A DNA stretch of 64,000 nucleotides from Clostridium sartagoforme AAU1 (GCF_000401215.1 NZ_ASRV01000127.1:1-64000); one strand, 5' to 3'; counted from the stretch's first letter, positions 44,122-53,482 are shown. A program made the numbers and translations. The notes: generated from the letters alone by a model not told the origin.

Positions 44122-46209
44122 CTATTTTGCTATTGGTCTTCTGAAAACACAAATGAAGATCCCAAACAGAAGACAGATCTTCACCAATTCAACCCAAGTG
44201 ATATTGGATGCTGCTGATCTTGGATCTGCTTCAACATTTGATGATGCAACTTCCATTGCTTGTGGTTCAGCTTCATCTTCTTTCTTTTCATTCGTGTCAA
44301 CATTCACATTGACATTGATAGTTATATTCTTTCCATCTTCCTGAACTTTGATTCCATCTGCAATGCTGCCATAGTCAACTGTGATGGTCTGATGCTGACT
44401 TGCAGAAGCTTGACCACCTTTTTCACCACTGCCATCATTGGAAGGGGGAAGGTATGTATTTTCTGTTGTGGTATGGGTTGAATGATCATAGGAATTGTTG
44501 TTCACTGTGGAACTGTCATCCCTTGAATCTGAATTATGGGTGGTTAAATTATTGGTTGTGTTGTTGGTGGTATTTGATGTATTATTGCTATTGGTTGTAT
44601 TATTTGTTGTTGAAGTGGGTGGTGTATTGGATTCCTGATCAGGATCTTCATCTTCCACTTCTTCATTTTTGGGTTCTTCCTGGTCAACTGGATCTTTGGG
44701 TTCTTCTTCATCAGTTGGTGGATCGGTCGGTTCTTCTTCATCAATCGGTTCTTCAATTGGATCTTCTTCATCAGGATCTGTGGGTTCAGTTCCTGGATCA
44801 GTAGGTTCTTCTTCAACTGGTGGAATATATTCTTCAACCAAATAGGTCACACCATTGATCAATCCAACAATTTCTGTTCCTGTCAGTGCTTCTGCTTCTG
44901 CTTCATTGGATGTCAATGTTCCATCAGTCTTGGTATAGTTGGTTGTTCCATCCACTGAAACCTTATACATTTTATCTGCTGAAAGACCAGTGATTTTTCC
45001 ACTGTCTGCTGTTCCCAATGATGCAGAATCAAGCAGCACTGTTATTGGTGTAGGTGTGAATTCTTCAACCATATATGTTTCACCATTAGTCAAACCAATG
45101 ATTTCAATTCCAATAAGTGGGGAAGCTTCTGATTCTGTTGTTGTCAATGATCCATCTGCTTTGGAATAGCTTACAACATCATTTGATGTGATCTTGTAAT
45201 ACTTTCCTGATTCAAGTCCAATGATCTTTCCATCTGATGCTGATCCCAGGGATGAAGGAAAAAGGGTCACTTCTGTTGGTGCAAGGTCATAGTCCAATTT
45301 CAGTAAAGTATTAGGTACAGATGGGTCAATATCAGGAATATAAATACCTGCTTCAAAGTCATAGTCATTGATCCAAGCTTTTGGAATAATACCATCATCC
45401 TTGAACAGTTCAATCAGTTGTTCAATTGAATCAGCAAGGTTCAAATTGCCAGTATTTCCAATGTCAGCACCACCATTTGGTGCTGTATTATCATATAACT
45501 TTGTTCCTGAAAATATCATTGTTCCTTTGTTAGAAAGTCCACCACCATAATCACCTGCTGAATTGTTAGTAATAAGACTTGATGTGATGGTAGTGGTTGA
45601 ATCACTTGAAGCATTCCAAATTGCACCACCATTAGACCATGCATAACCATCTTTAAGTATGCTATTAGCAATTATTGTAGATCCTGAACCTTTTACTGCT
45701 ATATGACCACCTGATAATGCAGTATTATCTTCAAATAGACAATTCTTGAAGGTTGCTGTTCCAAAGTTTACACTTACTGCACCACCTGTTGATTTATTAT
45801 TTACTGAATTCCTAAAAGTCACATTATCAAAGGTAACATCATAGTTAATCATAGCCATTGAATACATTGCAGGAAATCCACCACCATCTAATGTCACATT
45901 CTGAAATAAAATATTACCTGTCTTAATGTCTAAAAAACTGGTGTCACTTAATCTTTTCAAGGTTATGTGCTTATTTGGATCACCAATGACTACATCGGAA
46001 TAAATTGTAAGTCCACTCCTAAAAGTAATCACATCACCATCTTGTGCATTTTCAATTGCAGTCTTTAATTCAGATAGATTCTTAACTTCAACTATGGTTT
46101 GTCCTGTTGAAGTTGCCATTGCCTGCATCATCTGACTGGTAATCATTACCCCCATCAATAAAACAATCAGCAGTATCATTTTGAAGCTTCTTTTCTTTGT
46201 TATGTTCAT
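44122..46209 (-). CDS. large surface or adhesin-like protein, beta-helix with C-terminal membrane anchor
   Basis: The ATG at 46209 follows AAGGGGGTTCACAAG. Residues 1-35 form a signal-anchor sequence. A right-handed beta-helix of about 230 residues (repeating NVTF, NCLFEDNTA, GGAIWNASSDS turns) follows. Two 75-80-residue repeats then start near TVEVTLFPSSLGSASDGKIIG and ITVLLDSASLGTADSGKITG. After that come a Pro/Glu/Asp-rich spacer and an Asn/Thr-rich linker, and the C-terminus has a membrane helix (WVELVKICLLFGIFICVF) with a basic end. The fold is typical of adhesins or phage receptor proteins. It has no sortase motif. Confidence 0.6.
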   Translation of the reverse strand: MNITKKRSFKMILLIVLLMGVMITSQMMQAMATSTGQTIVEVKNLSELKTAIENAQDGDVITFRSGLTIYSDVVIGDPNKHITLKRLSDTSFLDIKTGNILFQNVTLDGGGFPAMYSMAMINYDVTFDNVTFRNSVNNKSTGGAVSVNFGTATFKNCLFEDNTALSGGHIAVKGSGSTIIANSILKDGYAWSNGGAIWNASSDSTTTITSSLITNNSAGDYGGGLSNKGTMIFSGTKLYDNTAPNGGADIGNTGNLNLADSIEQLIELFKDDGIIPKAWINDYDFEAGIYIPDIDPSVPNTLLKLDYDLAPTEVTLFPSSLGSASDGKIIGLESGKYYKITSNDVVSYSKADGSLTTTESEASPLIGIEIIGLTNGETYMVEEFTPTPITVLLDSASLGTADSGKITGLSADKMYKVSVDGTTNYTKTDGTLTSNEAEAEALTGTEIVGLINGVTYLVEEYIPPVEEEPTDPGTEPTDPDEEDPIEEPIDEEEPTDPPTDEEEPKDPVDQEEPKNEEVEDEDPDQESNTPPTSTTNNTTNSNNTSNTTNNTTNNLTTHNSDSRDDSSTVNNNSYDHSTHTTTENTYLPPSNDGSGEKGGQASASQHQTITVDYGSIADGIKVQEDGKNITINVNVNVDTNEKKEDEAEPQAMEVASSNVEADPRSAASNITWVELVKICLLFGIFICVFRRPIAK

Positions 46210-46307
46210 CTTGTGAACCCCCTTAAATATAAAATTTTGCAGATATGCTGCAATACTTATATTATAAGGGGTTATGTCGAATTTTGTTATCTTCATTAAA
46301 TGGAAAA

Positions 46308-46339
46308 AGACCCCTGAACTTTTTATGTCCAAGGGTCTT
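46308..46339 (-). terminator. hairpin between the DUF2577-type gene and the surface protein gene
   Basis: AAGACCC and GGGTCTT flank a 17-base loop just after the 46347 stop, with a T-run after it on the minus strand. It can partly separate tail-gene and surface-protein expression. Confidence 0.55.
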
Positions 46340-46346
46340 CAATATG

Positions 46347-46727
46347 TTATAGCTTATCTATTACAAGGAATTTTTGACCACCTTGCATCTGAATCATAAT
46401 CACTTCATCACCAACAACCAAGCCATTGTGAATGGTAAATTCTTTCTTTCCTTTGTAGGCATGATTATGTGATTCAAAGGATGCATCACCTGATCCACCA
46501 CTTTTGTATTCAGTAGCATGATCCACTGTCATGAAAACTTTGTGATCCTTGACATTTCTCGTGAGAATAAGGAATTCTTTTGTTAAAGTCATCTTTTGAT
46601 CAACTTGTATCTTCAAAGGGGCAATGCTGATGACCTTACCATAAACAATTGCAGTTGGATTTGATGCATTCACTGCACCAATTGCTTGACTTCTTATAAG
46701 CATAATTAAATCACTTGAATTAGCCAT
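46347..46727 (-). CDS. DUF2577-type phage tail protein
   Basis: The 126-residue protein has the DUF2577 pattern: SQAIGAVNASNPTAIVYGKVISIAPLKIQVDQKMTLTKEFLILT, then a His-rich HNHAYKG and VVGDEVIMIQMQGGQKFLVIDKL. In PBSX-like phages this family is encoded in the tail/baseplate module, after the tape measure. It directly abuts the tape-measure gene here. No other baseplate gene follows. Confidence 0.8.
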   Translation of the reverse strand: MANSSDLIMLIRSQAIGAVNASNPTAIVYGKVISIAPLKIQVDQKMTLTKEFLILTRNVKDHKVFMTVDHATEYKSGGSGDASFESHNHAYKGKKEFTIHNGLVVGDEVIMIQMQGGQKFLVIDKL

Positions 46728-48880
46728 TAGTTATGCACCCCCTCTGTTGCAATGGCATCTGCTGCTTCATTTACCTTTTCAACCATGTATTCAACCACAC
46801 CATCAAGATCCATTTCATTATTTACAATGTTCTGCATTCCACTCATATCCACCTTAATTTCAGCAGTGGTGAATCTGTTCACTGTTTCCATTTCTGCCAG
46901 GTCACGCATATATTTAAGGTCATCTGAACTGATGTCAACTGCATCTTTCATTGCCCCAGTATTACTTGCAGTATCTGCTATGTTACCAGGAACTGATGCT
47001 GCATCATAACCACTTGCATAATCACTTGGATCAGGTATGTCCATATTGAATAAGTTGGATGGATCAAAGTTTGAAACTGCTTCATCAATACCTTCACCCA
47101 TTGAATACCCTGCATCCCATGCACCACTATATTCAATTCTTGAATCAATGGTTGGGGCATTTCTGTCAAGGGTTATTGCATTATCATTCTTACCCCAAGC
47201 AAGAACACTATCCTGCAAGGAAGAAAGTCCTGCTGTCCAACTTGTACCAAAGATTGCATCTATAATTTTAGTAACCACTTTTCCAAGTGATAAAAACCAT
47301 GAAATGATTTGACCAAGTAGGTTTGCGACTGCATCACCAAAACTATTGAAACCACCATTGAATGCATTCAGAACCCATTCAATTATTCCAATCCAAGGTT
47401 CAGCAAATCGTGTCCACAAGAATTGAATTACTGCATTTATTACACCTACAACAGTATTCCAAATGAAAGCACCTAAAACTGCAAATGCACCCATTATAAT
47501 TCCTGTTGCACTGACTGATGTTCCTGCAAATTTGTTGAATGCAGCCACTGCCATGTAAATAATAGCAATGATTGCAATAATACCAATGATGATCCATGTT
47601 ATTGGTGAAGCTAACATTGCACTGTTTAATGCCCATTGTGCCACTGTCAGATTGTTTGTTGCTGCTGCATCTGCTATGGTTGCCCCTGTCTTCACTGCAA
47701 TAGCAATTGCATGTGCTGTCTGAATGCCAGTGCTGATCAGTTGGACTGCATTTGATATAATCATATAACCTGTATAGATTCCAAGTGCAGCAGCTACCCC
47801 ATAGATCAAAGGTGCAATGATTGACCAATTGTCAGCCAGGAATGCCCCTGCTTGGGTGATCAGATCCAATGCCCCCACTGCAACCCCTGATGCAAAGACA
47901 AATGCATTGGTCAAACCTGTTGCTATAGTGTTGAAGCTTTCACTGTTTGCAATATCATTCAGCTTTTCCAGTAGTGGATCAAAAGCAAATAGTGCCTGAT
48001 TCTTCAAACTGGTTGCTACTTGTCCAAATGTTTTGGGCATGTTTTCAAATTGTTCATTGACCTGATCAGATGCATTGAACATTGCTGCCTTTATTACATC
48101 AGCAGTCAGCATTCCTTCTGATGCCCAATCTTTCATTGATCCTGTTGCCCCTTGAACATTGGTCATATAATCTTCAATTGACTTTGCCAACATTGGGGCA
48201 TTCTCAATGATACTTCTGTACTCATCCCCTTGAAGCTTTCCTGATCCCATTGCTTGGGTCAACTGATACATTGCTGATGCTTGTTCTGCTGCTGATGCAC
48301 CACCAACAACAAAGTTCTTGTTCATTAGTTCAGTGAATGCAATTAGTTCATCATTGTTTGTGAATGCATCACCTGCCATCATTCCAAGTTTTGCAATAGT
48401 AGCAGAAACATCAGAATATGCTGCCCTTGAATTTTGTGCTGATGCAAAGATTTTGTTTTGAAGTTCTTCAACAGATCCACCATCATCAACGATCAGTGAA
48501 AGCCTGGATTCTGTCAATGTAGCTGTATCTGATAAGTTCAACAACTTTTGAACCCCTTGAAGTGAAGCATATGTTGCAGCCACACCAAGAAGTTTTCTTT
48601 CCAGTCCACTTGCTGATCTTGTTCCCTGGTTAAGTGAATTATTCATTTCTTGCTGTTGCTGATCAGCTTCATTGATATTCTGAACCATTTCATCAAGTTC
48701 CATATTTGCTGCATTTAGATGTTCCCTGACCCCATCAAAATTGGATGAATCAAAGGAACTGTTTGCAGCTGCATCCATTGATTCAAATGCACTGACTGTC
48801 ATATTCAATGCACTGGTTATGTTCATCAATGGTGATGTGATTCTATCCATAAGTTCAATTTGTGTTCTTATACTTGCCAT
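46727..48880 (-). CDS. phage tail tape-measure protein
   Basis: The 717-residue protein has an N-terminal tape-measure domain (TESRLSLIVDDGGSVEELQNKIFASAQNSRAAYSDVSATI, then SAAEQASAMYQLTQAMGSGKLQGDEYRSIIENAPMLAKSIEDYM). A row of membrane-type helices (about 320-520) follows, and the C-terminus is helical. These proteins set tail length and help pass DNA through the cell envelope. By the usual rule of about 0.15 nm per residue, the tail would be near 100 nm. A short tape measure in an element with no head genes is unusual. Confidence 0.9.
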   Translation of the reverse strand: MASIRTQIELMDRITSPLMNITSALNMTVSAFESMDAAANSSFDSSNFDGVREHLNAANMELDEMVQNINEADQQQQEMNNSLNQGTRSASGLERKLLGVAATYASLQGVQKLLNLSDTATLTESRLSLIVDDGGSVEELQNKIFASAQNSRAAYSDVSATIAKLGMMAGDAFTNNDELIAFTELMNKNFVVGGASAAEQASAMYQLTQAMGSGKLQGDEYRSIIENAPMLAKSIEDYMTNVQGATGSMKDWASEGMLTADVIKAAMFNASDQVNEQFENMPKTFGQVATSLKNQALFAFDPLLEKLNDIANSESFNTIATGLTNAFVFASGVAVGALDLITQAGAFLADNWSIIAPLIYGVAAALGIYTGYMIISNAVQLISTGIQTAHAIAIAVKTGATIADAAATNNLTVAQWALNSAMLASPITWIIIGIIAIIAIIYMAVAAFNKFAGTSVSATGIIMGAFAVLGAFIWNTVVGVINAVIQFLWTRFAEPWIGIIEWVLNAFNGGFNSFGDAVANLLGQIISWFLSLGKVVTKIIDAIFGTSWTAGLSSLQDSVLAWGKNDNAITLDRNAPTIDSRIEYSGAWDAGYSMGEGIDEAVSNFDPSNLFNMDIPDPSDYASGYDAASVPGNIADTASNTGAMKDAVDISSDDLKYMRDLAEMETVNRFTTAEIKVDMSGMQNIVNNEMDLDGVVEYMVEKVNEAADAIATEGVHN

Positions 48881-48881
48881 A

Positions 48882-49352
48882 TTATTTTCTCACCCCTTTC
48901 TTTTTAAATATTTTCTTGATTTTATCTATACCAGTGGGTTTCTTGATACCCTTGATATATTCAGCATGGATGATCCTTCTGTTCTTTTCTATATTCGATA
49001 TATCATTGAATTGTTTTTGAACTGCATCCAATTGACTTGATTGAACAAATTTTTCAAATGCTTCATCAGTCAGATTGTCTGCCTTTGGAATAAAGATTCT
49101 TAAAAAGAAGTGGAAACCTTGAACTGTTCCAAGCTGTTCTTCTTTGAATCTCATGATAATTTTTAGATACTTGATAATATCTTCATGGTATGGTTTGTTT
49201 TTATTTATGACGATCTTTCCATCATGGGTAAAGCACATATAATCTGATGGTTTTGGATTGTTAAAGGATAGATCTTTGACCCAACCTTGTTTGATATATT
49301 CAAAGTCAACTGCCCAAAGATTTTCATTTATTACACTTATGTTTGGATTCAT
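48882..49352 (-). CDS. hypothetical protein upstream of the tape measure
   Basis: The ATG at 49352 follows GAAAGGAAGGTGAAGAAA. Its 156 residues start MNPNISVINENLWAVDFEYIKQGWVKDLSF and are basic at the end. In phage tail modules the gene before the tape measure usually encodes a tail chaperone with a programmed frameshift. I see no slippery heptamer that I trust here, so this is only a positional guess. No family is recognised. Confidence 0.5.
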   Translation of the reverse strand: MNPNISVINENLWAVDFEYIKQGWVKDLSFNNPKPSDYMCFTHDGKIVINKNKPYHEDIIKYLKIIMRFKEEQLGTVQGFHFFLRIFIPKADNLTDEAFEKFVQSSQLDAVQKQFNDISNIEKNRRIIHAEYIKGIKKPTGIDKIKKIFKKKGVRK

Positions 49353-49368
49353 TTTCTTCACCTTCCTT

Positions 49369-50280
49369 TCAAATGTATTGTTTAAGTAAATTGTCAATGC
49401 TTTCTATCCTATCAACCACCTTTTCAGGGGAACTGTATTTATTGATCATTTGTTTCCTGAATAGAAGTTCATCAACATAATCAACTTCATATTTGGTCAT
49501 AAAGTCCTTTCCTTGTTCACTTTTTCTTATTCTTTTGATACCTGCAAATTCAATCTGTTCAATTCTGCTTCCAGTCAGTCCAACTTGTTTTCCAATCTCT
49601 TTGAAACTCATTTCTTTTCCAAACAATCCATAGTGTAGAAGTAGAACTTCTTTTGCAGTGATACCATCACGCACTTTGTGGAATAATGAATTAATATTAT
49701 CAACCCCCTTGAAGTCAATTCCATTGAACTGAAATTCACCCCCAAAAACTGAATCAAGCATTTGGATCAGGTCTTTTCTTAATAGCTTATTGTCAAAGTC
49801 TTCTTCAATATCTTTGAAGGATTCCATTGATCCTTCATCAGGAAGCAATTCTTCAAGGGTAGTGTCATCAGATCCAGGAAGAAATGCATTTACACTGTTG
49901 ACCATAATTGGTTCACTATATGTATCACTTTTCTTTTTCCTTGGAATGGATCTGTTGATTGCCCTTAATATATTATTTTGAATTGCTCTACCTGCATATG
50001 ATGAAAACATGACTGCTTTGTTTTCTTCTTCATCTTCCAAACATATTGGTTCAGCTTCTTCTTTTTCCAGTGGTTTATTTGGATCATATTTCTGTGCTGC
50101 ATCAACAAATCCCATCCAACCTTCTTGAAGTAAATCTTCCATGTCCATTGTTGCCTTTGGGCAAATGGGAAGGTATTTGTTAGCAAAATAATATACAAGT
50201 CCATTGTTCTGATTTATAAGATCATCCAGTGCTTGATGGTTGCCATTTTGATATTCTTGAACTAATTCTTCATTGGTCAT
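49369..50280 (-). CDS. sigma-70-family RNA polymerase sigma factor
   Basis: This protein of about 303 residues has sigma region 2 (NGLVYYFANKYLPICPKATMDMEDLLQEGWMGFVDAAQKYD, then FSSYAGRAIQNNILRAINRSI) and region 4 (SFKEIGKQVGLTGSRIEQIEFAGIKRIRKS). Between them is a long acidic insert. It probably directs transcription of the element's late operon, possibly from the repeated leader motifs. The ATG at 50280 follows AAAGGTGG. Confidence 0.9.
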   Translation of the reverse strand: MTNEELVQEYQNGNHQALDDLINQNNGLVYYFANKYLPICPKATMDMEDLLQEGWMGFVDAAQKYDPNKPLEKEEAEPICLEDEEENKAVMFSSYAGRAIQNNILRAINRSIPRKKKSDTYSEPIMVNSVNAFLPGSDDTTLEELLPDEGSMESFKDIEEDFDNKLLRKDLIQMLDSVFGGEFQFNGIDFKGVDNINSLFHKVRDGITAKEVLLLHYGLFGKEMSFKEIGKQVGLTGSRIEQIEFAGIKRIRKSEQGKDFMTKYEVDYVDELLFRKQMINKYSSPEKVVDRIESIDNLLKQYI

Positions 50281-50295
50281 CCGATCAACCACCTT

Positions 50296-50712
50296 TCAAT
50301 AAAATATTTCTGACAAGGACACATCAGGGTGAAGGAAGATGGACAACTTGTGAATGCACCTGGTCAATGCTCTTTTCACTGTTCCTTCATCAATTCCATA
50401 ATTTGCAGCAATGGATCTTATACTTTCATTTTGCATATTGTGTTGACAAAAGATAATGTAATCTTGTTCATGCACTTGGTCTTTCAACCATTTAATTGAA
50501 CTTTGTATATCCATCATTTGAACTGCAAGCTGCTTCTTAAATTCTGTTGGAACTTGTTCATCTGAAAGCATCTTCAATCCAATCTTGAAGCCTTTGACAT
50601 CATTCTTGGTTCTTTCAAATGCAGTAGGTTGAAGTTGTAGCATTCCTTTTTTATATAATTCATTAATCAGTGCATTTGCTGTCATATATGATATTTCTTT
50701 TAGGTCATACAT
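50296..50712 (-). CDS. sigma region-4-like regulator
   Basis: The ATG at 50712 follows AAGGGGGTTGATTCAA. The C-terminal 40 residues look like a sigma-4 helix-turn-helix (SIRSIAANYGIDEGTVKRALTRCIHKLSIFL). There is no region 2. It is similar in size to ArpU/RinA-type phage late regulators. It sits one gene upstream of the sigma factor. Confidence 0.65.
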   Translation of the reverse strand: MYDLKEISYMTANALINELYKKGMLQLQPTAFERTKNDVKGFKIGLKMLSDEQVPTEFKKQLAVQMMDIQSSIKWLKDQVHEQDYIIFCQHNMQNESIRSIAANYGIDEGTVKRALTRCIHKLSIFLHPDVSLSEIFY

Positions 50713-50745
50713 TTGAATCAACCCCCTTTTAGAAGTGAAGGGAAC

Positions 50746-50776
50746 AAGGTTTCAATATATCCCTGTTCCCTTGTGT
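50746..50776 (-). promoter_or_regulatory. 9-bp-stem hairpin after the 50786 gene
   Basis: AAGGGAACA and TGTTCCCTT flank a 13-base loop. No long T-run follows on the minus strand, so it may be an mRNA stabiliser or weak terminator. Confidence 0.5.
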
Positions 50777-50785
50777 TTTTGAATA

Positions 50786-51529
50786 TTATTCTTCAACAAT
50801 TGGATCTGTCTGATCTGTTACCTGGTCAATTCCAGGGATCTTATTTGCATATTCTTCAATGGTTTCTGCATGTCCTATAATGCTTTCTTCACCTGCATCC
50901 TGCTCATATGAATCAATTGGAACACTGTAAGCCTGACCATTCACAATATACATTTCTCCATCTTCCCTTGGATATATGAACAGCATTTTAGCAATAGCAT
51001 CCATGTCATTGATGGTGTTTAATATCATTTCAACTTGGTTCAGCTTACCAAATGTTATTGGAAAGTTAGATTTTCCAGTCCAGTCATTTACTACTTCAAC
51101 ATGTTTTCCAATAACATGTTTGAAAATCTTCATTTGTTCAACGTCATCAATGAAGTCTTTCAAGAACATAAAAGCTGTTTCATCAGTAATGTCTTTACCT
51201 TCATTATTCAAATATTGTAATGCAATATTGATTCTTACTGCATAGTCAACAGGTTTTGATATTTTAGTTGTTAATGTAGGAAGCACCTTCTTCTTTGCTT
51301 CATCCAGGATGACATTCAACTGTTGATTAAATAACTTATTGATCTTTTCAGCATCAGATCTTGCAGCAGCAACTTCATTCCTGATCTGCTCTTTGATATA
51401 GTCCATCTTGTAGGCATTTACTTCTGCACCCCATTCTTCAACTATTCTTTTAATTTCCTTTGCTAACTGTTCATTGTTTTCATGGTAGGCATCAATGATT
51501 GCCTGGATCTTCTTTACTAATTCAAACAT
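50786..51529 (-). CDS. hypothetical protein with coiled-coil start
   Basis: The first 110 residues are highly helical and charged (LVKKIQAIIDAYHENNEQLAKEIKRIVEEWGAEV), followed by a mixed domain and an acidic tail. The 247-residue protein is not recognised. The end of the upstream gene (AAAGGGGAAAAATAA) serves as its ribosome site, so the two are coupled. Confidence 0.6.
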   Translation of the reverse strand: MFELVKKIQAIIDAYHENNEQLAKEIKRIVEEWGAEVNAYKMDYIKEQIRNEVAAARSDAEKINKLFNQQLNVILDEAKKKVLPTLTTKISKPVDYAVRINIALQYLNNEGKDITDETAFMFLKDFIDDVEQMKIFKHVIGKHVEVVNDWTGKSNFPITFGKLNQVEMILNTINDMDAIAKMLFIYPREDGEMYIVNGQAYSVPIDSYEQDAGEESIIGHAETIEEYANKIPGIDQVTDQTDPIVEE

Positions 51530-51530
51530 T

Positions 51531-51806
51531 TTATTTTTCCCCTTTCATATTTTGATATGGATTTTCTAATTCTTCCAAACCTGCTTCTTTAAGTTTCAGG
51601 TTCATCTTGATATAAACTGCATTGATCTTTGCTTCATACAGTTTTCTTGTTCTTTCAATCTGTATGTCCTTTTCTTCCTTGGTGATCGATAGGATATGAC
51701 TTCCTTTCCTTTTGGTTCTTATGGTCTTGATCCTTTTAATCACCTGGTTCTTTTCCTGATTCAGTTGAAGAACCTTGTCCAGTTGTTGTGTAATATAATC
51801 ATTCAA
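51531..51806 (-). CDS. small coiled-coil protein (91 aa)
   Basis: A TTG start at 51806 follows GGTGGTGAAGC. The 91 residues are almost all helical and charged (QLDKVLQLNQEKNQVIKRIKTIRTKRKG). It overlaps the ribosome site of the next gene. Function unknown. Confidence 0.55.
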   Translation of the reverse strand: MNDYITQQLDKVLQLNQEKNQVIKRIKTIRTKRKGSHILSITKEEKDIQIERTRKLYEAKINAVYIKMNLKLKEAGLEELENPYQNMKGEK

Positions 51807-51822
51807 TATGCTTCACCACCAA

Positions 51823-52374
51823 TCATGGTTTATCATAAGCAGAACAATATTTGTATTCCAATGTATCTGCCAAAGTGATGATCTGATCCAACCTATCAAG
51901 TGCAGCATTCTTCATGATTGTCTTTGTTTCCATCCTTGGAACTGTAATTGTTTTACCATCAGCATCCAGTTCTTCAACAAGGACTTCTTCCTGAATTGTT
52001 ACTTCAACCAGGTCATTCATTATAGAATTAAATCCCCTGGACTTATATTCAGTGATCTGATCTTCAATCTGTTTTAAAATAGATCTGCTTTCTGAATATT
52101 TAGCATTTAATTTGCTTCCTGGATGATATTCTTTATTGCAGCAGATCAAGTCAAGCATTAAGGATGATCTTGATTGAATGAAATCATATTTCAAATTTAA
52201 TAAATAGGAATTATAGTCATGTCTGTGTGATTCAACCATCCTATCAATAAGTTCTTTCCTTCCTTCACTATCCAGTAATTCATCCAATTTAACTTTCTGA
52301 TAGTGCTTGATCTGTCTGTCTAAATACTTTCTTTCATTGTTCAAATAGTTCAATACATAATCTTTTAAGTTCAA
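51823..52374 (-). CDS. helical hypothetical protein (183 aa)
   Basis: A TTG start at 52374 follows GAAAGGTGAACAGAA. The protein is long and helical (MNLKDYVLNYLNNERKYLDRQIKHYQKVKLDEL). It has a central CCNKEYHPGSK and a C-terminal LVEELDADGKTI strand pair. It resembles phage early or replication-associated proteins in composition only. No family is recognised. Confidence 0.5.
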   Translation of the reverse strand: MNLKDYVLNYLNNERKYLDRQIKHYQKVKLDELLDSEGRKELIDRMVESHRHDYNSYLLNLKYDFIQSRSSLMLDLICCNKEYHPGSKLNAKYSESRSILKQIEDQITEYKSRGFNSIMNDLVEVTIQEEVLVEELDADGKTITVPRMETKTIMKNAALDRLDQIITLADTLEYKYCSAYDKP

Positions 52375-52471
52375 TTCTGTTCACCTTTCCTTTCTTCAAA
52401 TTATTAAGTAATATTGTTTAAGTGTCTGTTTATAAGGGTTCTTTAATGATTTTGTTACTAACATGTCACTA

Positions 52472-52837
52472 TCAAAGCTTCCAATCAGTCAAATCAAGTG
52501 TATATCCTAATGTTCTATACTTGGTTGATTCAATGTTACTTGCAATCATTTGATACTTGATTTTCTCTGAAACTGTTCTGTTTGTGCATTGGATCGTCTG
52601 CCTTAAACCATCTTCAAATCTGTATTCAGCAACCCTTTCAATTAGATGGCAGCATGGACAACATACATAATAAAATCCATTGTTATAAGCAAATGGTTTG
52701 ACCTGCTGAAAATCAATAGTTCTTTGATCCAGGTACAGTGTTTTATACTTTCTACCACATAGAACATTGATTGCAATTACATGCTTCAAATTTGCTTCTG
52801 ATGCAGCACCTAAAATGTTGTTAAGATCCAAAATCAT
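52472..52837 (-). CDS. zinc-binding hypothetical protein
   Basis: The 121-residue protein contains YVCCPCCHLIERVAEYRF and later TIQCTN, a likely metal site with one CxxC pair and extra Cys/His. AAAGGAGTGAATGGAAA precedes the ATG. No named family. Confidence 0.6.
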   Translation of the reverse strand: MILDLNNILGAASEANLKHVIAINVLCGRKYKTLYLDQRTIDFQQVKPFAYNNGFYYVCCPCCHLIERVAEYRFEDGLRQTIQCTNRTVSEKIKYQMIASNIESTKYRTLGYTLDLTDWKL

Positions 52838-53237
52838 TTTCCATTCACTCCTTTGATAAAAAATTGTAAGGTTTTGACATGTTTTATATAACTAATTCAG
52901 GTCAACATTTGTCAACATTAACACCTTGTTAGACTTCATATTTTCGTTATATACAAGCTTTCTTTTGTTTCTTGTGTATTTCTTCACCTGGTCACCCAAA
53001 TGGCAAATTTGAATGACCAGGTAAGAAATGAAAGGAAGAAAAGAAAGTGAATCAATAAACATTTCAGGAAGCTGAATGCATATGACAAAGAAAGGGGGTT
53101 TTCACCTGCCTTTCATTTTATATTGTTTATTGATATATCCATTATACCAAGATAATTCTGAAAAATCTCACCAAAACACAACATATGGTTACTTACTGAA
53201 AAATAACCACTATATGTAGTGGTTATTCAGCTAATTA
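52838..53237. other. 400-bp gene-free region with nested inverted repeats and a terminator
   Basis: It holds ACCTGGTCA/TGACCAGGT (52986-52994 and 53014-53022) and CAATAAACA/TGTTTATTG (about 53053-53061 and 53127-53135). It also holds an 11-bp-stem terminator AATAACCACTA/TAGTGGTTATT at 53202-53227, followed by a T-run for the 53238 gene. TTTTCACCTGCCTTTCAT occurs here at about 53098-53114 and again at 54911-54928. No protein-coding signal is seen. It may be a promoter region or origin. Confidence 0.5.
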
Positions 53238-53480
53238 TTATTCATTTATGATCTTTCTAACTCTGTCAATACTCAATCCAAATCTGTCAGCTATTTCATT
53301 GACCGACTTTGCAGAATTAAAGAATAAGTTCTTGATATATTGATTCCTGGTTTCATTGTCAGGAAATTCAGGCATCCTGTTTGGTATGTAAATATTGGTA
53401 CATGGGAATGCTTCCATCATCTTTTGTGCAGCTTCTTCACCAATCACTTCCTTAACTTCATAAAATGGTATTGATGCCAA
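53238..53480 (-). CDS. small Mor/HTH-like DNA-binding protein
   Basis: A TTG start at 53480 follows AGGGGGTGAATAATA. The 80-residue protein ends KSVNEIADRFGLSIDRVRKIINE, a helix-turn-helix resembling the C-terminal half of Mor/C-type activators. It could be an element activator. It is terminated by the hairpin at 53202-53227. Confidence 0.6.
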   Translation of the reverse strand: MASIPFYEVKEVIGEEAAQKMMEAFPCTNIYIPNRMPEFPDNETRNQYIKNLFFNSAKSVNEIADRFGLSIDRVRKIINE

Positions 53481-53482
53481 TA

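Noticed and set aside
44260-44837. Several long overlapping frames on both strands across the acidic and Asn/Thr-rich part of the surface protein
   Set aside because: They arise from the repetitive low-complexity codons of the 44122-46209 gene. None has a ribosome site or a plausible domain.
47400-47828. A 142-residue minus-strand frame inside the tape-measure gene rich in Cys and His
   Set aside because: It is in another frame of the tape-measure gene and has the composition expected of frameshifted AT-rich code; there is no ribosome site.
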